A stretch of DNA of 20,110 bases from Chloroflexota bacterium (GTDB lineage: Bacteria > Chloroflexota > Chloroflexia > Thermomicrobiales > JADLAZ01), in NCBI GenBank assembly GCA_020849725.1, contig JADLAZ010000003.1, positions 1 through 20,110 on the forward strand, given 5' to 3'. Every line of letters starts with the position of its first letter. Position 1 is the first letter of the stretch. Position numbers and translations under genes: made by a program. Below are positions 1-4,179 of the stretch, piece after piece. Below the pieces are notes generated by a model. It was not told the DNA's origin. It did no database searches and was given only the letters and a program-made list of their open reading frames with translations.

Positions 1-110
1 ATGTAGAGCATCGGGTCATCGTCGGTGCCATGAATGCAATCGACCGGGCAGACGTCGACGCAGGACTTGTCCTTGGTCCCGATGCATGCCTCGGTGATGA
101 TGTAGGCCAT
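1..110 (-). CDS. Ferredoxin, seven-iron type (partial, C-terminus off the left edge)
   Basis: The 36 visible residues begin MAYIITEACIGTKDKSC and continue VDVCPVDCIHG. Cysteines fall at positions 9, 17, 21 and 25. This is the N-terminal half of the [3Fe-4S]/[4Fe-4S] ferredoxins (FdxA / Azotobacter FdI type): in that family C9 and C17 bind the 3Fe cluster, C21 binds the 4Fe cluster, and C25 matches the conserved free cysteine beside it. The second cluster motif lies beyond the window. These are small cytoplasmic one-electron carriers. The ATG at 108-110 follows a GGAGG at 121-125. A near-consensus promoter lies upstream at 193-221, giving a leader of roughly 75 bases. Family assignment is firm; the exact subtype needs the missing C-terminus. 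Confidence 0.9.
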   Translation of the reverse strand, partial: MAYIITEACIGTKDKSCVDVCPVDCIHGTDDDPMLY

Positions 111-175
111 CGCGCAACTGCCTCCTCAGGTGTCCTCCACCACGACCAGTCGCCACGAATGACGACGCTGGTCAG

Positions 176-210
176 CCGGGGTGGCTGGTGGAATCTTACT
201 GCCACCCCGG
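176..210. promoter_or_regulatory. Perfect 10-bp inverted repeat around the ferredoxin -10 box (candidate operator)
   Basis: The arm CCGGGGTGGC (176-185) is exactly complementary to GCCACCCCGG (201-210), with a 15-base centre that contains the -10 box TAAGAT of the minus-strand promoter. One arm sits in the -35/-10 spacer and the other covers the expected start site. A transcript starting near 186 would contain only one arm, so this is more likely a binding site for a dimeric regulator on DNA than an RNA hairpin. The regulator is unknown. Confidence 0.5.
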
Positions 211-221
211 AGTCATGTCAA
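193..221 (-). promoter_or_regulatory. Sigma-70-type promoter of the ferredoxin gene
   Basis: On the minus strand a perfect TTGACA (-35, plus-strand 216-221) is separated by exactly 17 bases from TAAGAT (-10, plus-strand 193-198). Transcription would start near 186 and read into the ferredoxin gene. It is the best match to a housekeeping promoter in the window. The -10 box lies inside the inverted repeat at 176-210. Confidence 0.72.
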
Positions 222-250
222 CGCGCGTCAGACGGCGCCCGGCGGTCATC

Positions 251-279
251 TTGACACAACCAGCGGCGGCTGCCACAGT
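251..279 (+). promoter_or_regulatory. Probable promoter of the DUF2203 gene
   Basis: A perfect TTGACA at 251-256 is followed, 17 bases later, by CACAGT at 274-279 preceded by TGC (271-273), an extended -10 element. The -10 hexamer itself is weak. The predicted start near 286 leaves a leader of about 30 bases before the GTG at 317. It diverges from the ferredoxin promoter, so the 206-base gap 111-316 is a two-way control region. Confidence 0.45.
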
Positions 280-316
280 CCGGGTCGGATCGGTGCGCGA
301 CCGGCAGGAGGAGCGT

Positions 317-706
317 GTGGACCGCCTCTTCACCCGCGCGGATGCCGAGGCGCTGCTGCCGCGCCTGTCCGAGTTGCTGCACGACCTGCGCGGCCGGGTG
401 GCTGCGCTTGACCGCGGGCGCGCGACACTGGCCGGCATTCCCATCGCTGCGCGCGCCAACGGTCGCGCCGGCGAGGCCGCCGCGCTCAGCGCCGACCTCA
501 TGGCGGTGACGAGCGCCATTCAGGAGACCCTGGCCGCGATCGAGGCGCTGGGCGTCGAAGTCAAGGACCCACGCACGGGGCTGGTTGATTTTCGGTCGTT
601 GCGCGCGGGCCGCGTCGTCTACCTGTGCTGGCGGCTGGGCGAGCCACGCATCCTCTTCTGGCACGACCTGGACGCTGGCCTCGCCGGCCGGCAGCCGATC
701 GACTGA
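317..706 (+). CDS. DUF2203 family protein
   Basis: This is a 129-residue soluble protein. The opening VDRLFTRADAEALLPRLSEL matches the start of DUF2203 proteins. The C-terminal signature is also present: GLVDF, then VVYLCWRLGEPRI and FWHDLDAGLAGRQP, the family's conserved LCW...GE...WH block. The middle is an alpha-helical, probably coiled stretch. The frame is open further upstream, but GTG 317 is preferred. It sits five bases after AGGAGG (306-311), and the upstream extension is low-complexity and lies over the promoter. The biochemical role of DUF2203 is not known. It lies 39 bases before the oxidoreductase gene, which has its own ribosome site, so the two may be co-transcribed. Confidence 0.85.
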   Translation: MDRLFTRADAEALLPRLSELLHDLRGRVAALDRGRATLAGIPIAARANGRAGEAAALSADLMAVTSAIQETLAAIEALGVEVKDPRTGLVDFRSLRAGRVVYLCWRLGEPRILFWHDLDAGLAGRQPID

Positions 707-745
707 TGCCCGATCGTGCCCCACTGGAGTAGCAAGGAGACCACC

Positions 746-1609
746 ATGGCTCACCCGGTCCGCGTTGGCATCTGCATCGACCAGAACCTGAGCTGGCCCG
801 AGTATCGCGACCGGGCGCAACTGGTGGAGAGGCTCGGCTACGACAGCCTCTGGGACTGCGATCACTTTATCCAGCCCAGCCGACCGGACGGTCCGTACCT
901 GGAGGGTTGGACGCTGCTCGCCGGACTGGCAGCGGCCACCGAGCGGATCCGGCTTGGTGTGCTGGTTAGCTCCAACACCTTTCGCCACCCGGCGCTGCTG
1001 GCCAAGGAAGCCGTCACCGTCGATCACATCTCCGGCGGCCGGCTGGACATCGGCCTCGGCGCGGGCTGGTACGTGCCAGAGCACGACAAGTTTGGGCTGG
1101 CGTTCCCACCGCCAGCCGAGCGCGTGGATCGCTTCCGCGAGGCAGTTGAGCTCGTCGACTTGCTGCTGCGCCAGGAGATCACGACCTACCATGGTCGCTA
1201 CTACCAGGTGACCGACGCGCCGTTCCGGCCGGCGCCGCTGCAGTGGCCGCGCCCGCCGCTCATGCTCGGCGCCCACGGCCCGCGCATGATGCGCATCGTC
1301 GCACAGCACGCCGACGCCTGGAACTCGTTTGGCACGGTCGACGAGATGCGCCAGCGCAACCAGACACTGGACGAGGCCTGCGCCGCGATCGGTCGCGACC
1401 CGGCCACGATCGTGCGCTCGCTTTACGGCTGGGCCAGTGTCATGCCGGCCGACCCATGGGCCTCACCGCAGGGCTTTCTCGACGCCATCAACCCGTACCG
1501 CGAGGTGGGGGTCAATGAGTTCCTGATCGACGCCCCCGACCCAGCCGGTTTCGCAGTGATGGAGGGCGTCGCCATCGACATCCTGCCCACGCTGCGGGCG
1601 CCGGTGTAA
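746..1609 (+). CDS. Luciferase-like (LLM class) flavin/F420-dependent oxidoreductase
   Basis: The product has 287 residues and the bacterial-luciferase TIM-barrel pattern. VRVGICID (strand 1) is followed by GYDSLWDCDHF (about 31-41), TERIRLGVLVSSNTFRHPA (about 65-83), the family-typical block around VDHISGGRLDIGLGAGW (about 92-108) with its glycine-rich cofactor region, and PPLMLGAHG. In this class the cofactor is usually F420 in actinobacteria and Chloroflexota, or FMN elsewhere, and hydride is passed to varied substrates; the substrate cannot be read here. The start ATG 746 follows AAGGAGA (734-740). It could be co-transcribed with DUF2203. The gene ends 22 bases before the TATAAT box of the next unit. 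Confidence 0.9.
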   Translation: MAHPVRVGICIDQNLSWPEYRDRAQLVERLGYDSLWDCDHFIQPSRPDGPYLEGWTLLAGLAAATERIRLGVLVSSNTFRHPALLAKEAVTVDHISGGRLDIGLGAGWYVPEHDKFGLAFPPPAERVDRFREAVELVDLLLRQEITTYHGRYYQVTDAPFRPAPLQWPRPPLMLGAHGPRMMRIVAQHADAWNSFGTVDEMRQRNQTLDEACAAIGRDPATIVRSLYGWASVMPADPWASPQGFLDAINPYREVGVNEFLIDAPDPAGFAVMEGVAIDILPTLRAPV

Positions 1610-1631
1610 ACTGGGAGCGACCACTGGCGCG

Positions 1632-1637
1632 TATAAT
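1632..1637 (+). promoter_or_regulatory. TATAAT -10 box upstream of the small HMA-like gene
   Basis: A perfect TATAAT in the 94-base gap 1610-1703, followed by a GC-rich stretch (GCGACCGCGCCG). No good -35 box is visible at 16-18 bases. The expected start near 1644 gives a leader of about 60 bases. Confidence 0.5.
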
Positions 1638-1703
1638 GCGACCGCGCCGTGCCGCGTCTCGGAGCGACGTCCCAACAAATCGGTCGTGGAGAGGGATGGA
1701 CCT

Positions 1704-1910
1704 GTGCCGACACGGATTTTTATCGTGCCCACCGCCACCGATCTGGACGCGGTCGAGATCATCACCGCCCGCCTTGAGGATGTCACGGGTGTACTGAAGA
1801 TCGATGTGACCACCGACGATGGCGAGGTGCGGGTTCGCTATCAAAAGCCGGCCGCCGAGTCGGCACTCATCAAGGTGATAGAGGCGGCGGGGTATCCGGT
1901 GACGCAGTGA
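1704..1910 (+). CDS. Small HMA-like ferredoxin-fold protein lacking the CxxC motif
   Basis: This 68-residue protein fits the beta-alpha-beta-beta-alpha-beta order of heavy-metal-associated (HMA) domains. RIFIVP is strand 1, a helix follows around DLDAVEIITARLED, GVLKIDVTTDDGEVRVRY makes strands 2-3, a second helix is AAESALIKVIEAAG, and the end is YPV. True HMA domains end with the same GY.V pattern and read GMTCxxC after strand 1. Here that place reads PTATDLDAV, and the whole protein has no cysteine, so it should not bind copper or zinc in the usual way. GTG 1704 is preferred over the in-frame GTG 1686 because GGAGAGGGA (1688-1696) is then correctly spaced. The HMA relationship is read from pattern and is moderately sure; the function is unknown. 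Confidence 0.7.
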   Translation: MPTRIFIVPTATDLDAVEIITARLEDVTGVLKIDVTTDDGEVRVRYQKPAAESALIKVIEAAGYPVTQ

Positions 1911-1989
1911 TCGCTGCGGTCCACGCTGCCGCCACACACCGGACCGTTCACACCGCTGGCGAGTGCATCTGGGCATCCTGAGCAGGTCG

Positions 1990-1995
1990 TATACA
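1990..1995 (+). promoter_or_regulatory. Possible -10 box upstream of the ECF sigma gene
   Basis: TATACA lies about 47 bases before the GTG start at 2042, within the 131-base gap 1911-2041. No convincing -35 box is seen, nor a recognisable ECF autoregulatory motif such as GGAAC. The gap otherwise holds only a weak 6-bp inverted repeat (CGGTCC 1917-1922, GGACCG 1941-1946). Confidence 0.25.
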
Positions 1996-2041
1996 TGATG
2001 TGGCGCGAGCGGCTCCGGCCGGCACGTCATCAGGGACGGGC

Positions 2042-2638
2042 GTGAGTCACGAGCGCACGACCGACGACGAACTGATCAAGCGCCTGCACTTGCGTGACGA
2101 GGCCGCGCTGGCGGCCCTGTACGATCGCTACGCGCGGCCGGCTTTTTCGCTGGCTATTCGCCTCCTCAATGACCAGGGACTGGCCGAGGATGTCATTCAG
2201 GAGGTCTTCATCACCATCTGGAACCGGCCCGACGTCTACGTGCCGGACCGCGGTCGCTTCCTGCCCTGGTTGCTCGGCGTCACGCACCACCGAGCAATCG
2301 ACACGCTGCGGAGCCGATCGACCGACTTGCGGCGCCGTGTGAGCGACGATCAGCGCGATCTGGCGCTCGACCTGACCGCCGATCCACACTACCTGGCCAA
2401 TCCAGCCGATCACGTCGTCCTCGGGCTAGAGGTCGAGTCGATCCGGCTGGCGCTGCGCGATCTGCCTGTCGAGCAACGCGAAGCTCTGTCGCTGTCGCTG
2501 CTGAGTGGTCTCACCCATACCGAAATCGCCGCCCGCACCGGGCAACCGCTGGGAACGATCAAGACCCGACTGCGCCTCGGTCTCCGGAAGTTGCGCGCGG
2601 CGCTGACGCCGGACGGCCGATTGGAGAGCGCACCGTGA
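2042..2638 (+). CDS. ECF-type RNA polymerase sigma factor (SigK/RpoE-like)
   Basis: The 198-residue product has the two-domain layout of ECF sigma factors. Sigma region 2 (about residues 19-92) includes LYDRYARPAFSLAIRLL, the conserved AEDVIQEVFITIW, and FLPWLLGVTHHRAIDTLR. Region 4 (about 139-187) includes LPVEQREALSLSLLSGLTHT and GQPLGTIKTRLRLGLRKLR, the helix-turn-helix that reads the -35 element. No region 1.1 or 3 is present. GTG 2042 is chosen because the protein then begins just before the sigma-2 domain; the open frame continues upstream to a GTG at 2000 in non-conserved sequence. The stop overlaps the anti-sigma start by four bases (GTGA), so the pair is translationally coupled. It is expected to be held inactive by that membrane anti-sigma factor. 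Confidence 0.93.
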   Translation: MSHERTTDDELIKRLHLRDEAALAALYDRYARPAFSLAIRLLNDQGLAEDVIQEVFITIWNRPDVYVPDRGRFLPWLLGVTHHRAIDTLRSRSTDLRRRVSDDQRDLALDLTADPHYLANPADHVVLGLEVESIRLALRDLPVEQREALSLSLLSGLTHTEIAARTGQPLGTIKTRLRLGLRKLRAALTPDGRLESAP

Positions 2639-3420
2639 CCTGCGCCGAGTTTGCCACTGAAATCGACGCCTACGTCGACGGCTCACTGTCACCCGCGTCA
2701 CGGCCGGCGGTGGAGCAGCACGCCGCGCTGTGCCCGCGCTGCGGCCAGATGCTGCGCGACTTGCAGGAGGCAGCCGCCCTGATCTGGTTGGCCGCACCGC
2801 AACTGGAGCCACCACCCGCCCTGCGAGGCCGGGTGCTGGCGGCAGCGGCCGGCATCCGCGCCCTGCCGGTCGCGGCGCGGGCGCCGCGAGCCGCGCTTCC
2901 CCGCCCACGCTGGCGCTGGTCGATCGGCCAGGTCGCAGCGGTGGTCAGCGGCCTGTGCCTGCTCGGAGTGCTTGGCCTGGGAGGCTGGGTCTGGCAGCTG
3001 CAGGGTGAGGTGGCCCGCCAGGCCGCCGACAACTTGCGCCTGCGCGACCAGATCGGTCGCCAGCGCGACGCCCTCTACGTCCTGATGTCACCGACGTTAG
3101 TCGAGCGTCCGATGCAGGGTGGCGATGCCGCGCCCGACGCCCGGGGCAGGGTCTATCTGGATCCTCAGCGCCGGCAGGGCATGCTCGTCGCCAGTGACCT
3201 GCCCCGCCTTGAGCCTGGACGCGCCTATCAGGTCTGGTTGCGTGGCAAGGATGGCGTCGTCAATGCCGGGCTGCTACGCATCGACGACCGTGGCACCGGT
3301 TATGCCGTGCTAGATCCGGCCGTGCCGCTGGACCATTTCGAGGCGGTGGGCATCTCGCTCGAGCCGGCCGGCGGTAGCGAGCAGCCGACCGGGCCGCGGA
3401 TACTGCTCGGCTCGCTGTGA
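2635..3420 (+). CDS. Membrane anti-sigma factor with zinc-finger (ZAS) and RskA-type C-terminal domain
   Basis: The 261-residue product has an N-terminal cytoplasmic anti-sigma domain with the zinc motif HxxxCxxC (H29, C33, C36; C3 could be the fourth ligand). One transmembrane helix spans about residues 98-119, preceded by a basic stretch. A short heptad-like segment follows (about 120-145), then an RskA-type beta-rich extracytoplasmic domain with GRVYLDPQRRQGMLVASDLP, GRAYQVWL and the closing GISLEPAGG. GTG 2635 overlaps the sigma stop. By analogy with RskA and RseA, a surface signal would trigger stepwise proteolysis and free the sigma factor. The cytoplasmic edge of the helix reads GQVAAVV (98-104), resembling the site where RseA is cut to expose its VAA degron. 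Family certain; signal unknown. Confidence 0.9.
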   Translation: MTCAEFATEIDAYVDGSLSPASRPAVEQHAALCPRCGQMLRDLQEAAALIWLAAPQLEPPPALRGRVLAAAAGIRALPVAARAPRAALPRPRWRWSIGQVAAVVSGLCLLGVLGLGGWVWQLQGEVARQAADNLRLRDQIGRQRDALYVLMSPTLVERPMQGGDAAPDARGRVYLDPQRRQGMLVASDLPRLEPGRAYQVWLRGKDGVVNAGLLRIDDRGTGYAVLDPAVPLDHFEAVGISLEPAGGSEQPTGPRILLGSL

Positions 3421-3441
3421 CCAGCACCGCGCGCGACACGC

Positions 3442-3447
3442 TATAAT
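3442..3447 (+). promoter_or_regulatory. TATAAT -10 box upstream of the ClpP-like gene
   Basis: A perfect TATAAT lies 43 bases before the ATG at 3491, in the 70-base gap after the anti-sigma gene, followed by a GC-rich discriminator CGCCCGGC. No clear -35 box is seen. It suggests the peptidase can be transcribed independently of the sigma/anti-sigma pair, though read-through is not excluded since no terminator is visible. Confidence 0.5.
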
Positions 3448-3490
3448 CGCCCGGCAGCGGTGGCACTCGTCGCGGAGGGGTGGTGTCGGC

Positions 3491-4126
3491 ATGTCCAGCC
3501 CAGTGGATCTGGAGCATATGTTGCGCGGCTATGCCGAGCGCCGCGCCGATCTCGACCGCGCCGGCGTGGCCTTCGTATCGGAGATCAACGACGTCGAGGC
3601 CGACCGCTTCAGCAAGAGCCTGTTGCTGATGGCCATCGAGCGCCGAAATCGACGCGACCTGCCACTGACGATCTACATCAATTCCGGTGGCGGCGCTGTC
3701 GGCGCTGGGCTGGCAATGATCGAGATGATGGCGCGCATCCGCCGCCAGTACGGCCTGGTGATCCACACGGTCGTCACTGGCTACGCCTACTCGATGGGCG
3801 CGATCCTCTTCCAGGCCGGCGACCGCCGGTTGATGGGCGAGTTCTCCACGCTGATGCTGCACGGCACGCAGTGGCTACTGGCCGGCGAGGACGAAAAGGT
3901 CTTCAAGGACTACTTGAAACTGGCCAACCACTATCAGATGGTCATCGGCAAGCTCTTCGCCCAGCGCACCGGTCTGCACGACCCCGATTGGTGGCGCGAG
4001 TTCATCTACAACGGCCGCGACAAGTTCCTGTCGCCGCAAGAGTGCATCGAGCTGGGCCTCGTCGACGACGTCATCAACTACGAGTTTGACAAGCCCGAGC
4101 CACCACCGCGGGTCGAGCGACCATGA
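3491..4126 (+). CDS. Divergent ClpP-like serine peptidase
   Basis: The 211-residue product has the ClpP/crotonase fold signature. LTIYINSGGGAVGAGLAMIE (59-78) matches the oxyanion strand and helix. GYAYSMGA places the catalytic serine at S101, TLMLHG the histidine at H124, and GRDKFLSPQECIELGLVDDV the aspartate at D177, with spacings close to those of E. coli ClpP. It departs from canonical ClpP in three ways: the conserved SPGG is SGGG, the sequence after the histidine is GTQWLL rather than QP, and the N-terminus lacks the usual axial-loop sequence. ATG 3491 follows GGAGGGG (3474-3480) with long, 10-base spacing. No Clp ATPase is nearby. It could be a specialised cytoplasmic ClpP paralogue or an ATPase-independent relative. 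The ATG at 4123 overlaps its stop codon. Confidence 0.85.
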   Translation: MSSPVDLEHMLRGYAERRADLDRAGVAFVSEINDVEADRFSKSLLLMAIERRNRRDLPLTIYINSGGGAVGAGLAMIEMMARIRRQYGLVIHTVVTGYAYSMGAILFQAGDRRLMGEFSTLMLHGTQWLLAGEDEKVFKDYLKLANHYQMVIGKLFAQRTGLHDPDWWREFIYNGRDKFLSPQECIELGLVDDVINYEFDKPEPPPRVERP

Positions 4127-4179
4127 GCGCCGCCTGCTGTCCCGGCCAGCCGGTGCATCACTCGCGCGCCCGGCCATGA
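4123..4179 (+). other. 18-codon mini-ORF bridging the peptidase and membrane-protein genes
   Basis: An ATG at 4123 overlaps the stop of the ClpP-like gene (ATGA) and opens 18 codons (MSAACCPGQPVHHSRARP). Its TGA at 4177-4179 overlaps the ATG at 4176 of the next gene in the same ATGA arrangement. There is no good ribosome site for the ATG at 4176, so ribosomes handed on from the mini-ORF could be how the large gene is started. Chance is possible in such a short stretch. Confidence 0.25.

Noticed and set aside
218..1309. A 363-codon minus-strand frame across DUF2203 and the luciferase-like gene
   Set aside because: It spans two well-supported plus-strand genes and a promoter region, and shows no recognisable family.
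1917..1946. CGGTCC/GGACCG inverted repeat after the HMA-like gene as a terminator
   Set aside because: Six-base arms with an 18-base loop and no T-run; too weak to call.
4086..4175. N-terminal extension of the membrane protein from TTG 4086
   Set aside because: The 30 added residues are polar and overlap the peptidase gene by 41 bases; no ribosome site is seen and the first helix begins at ATG 4176.
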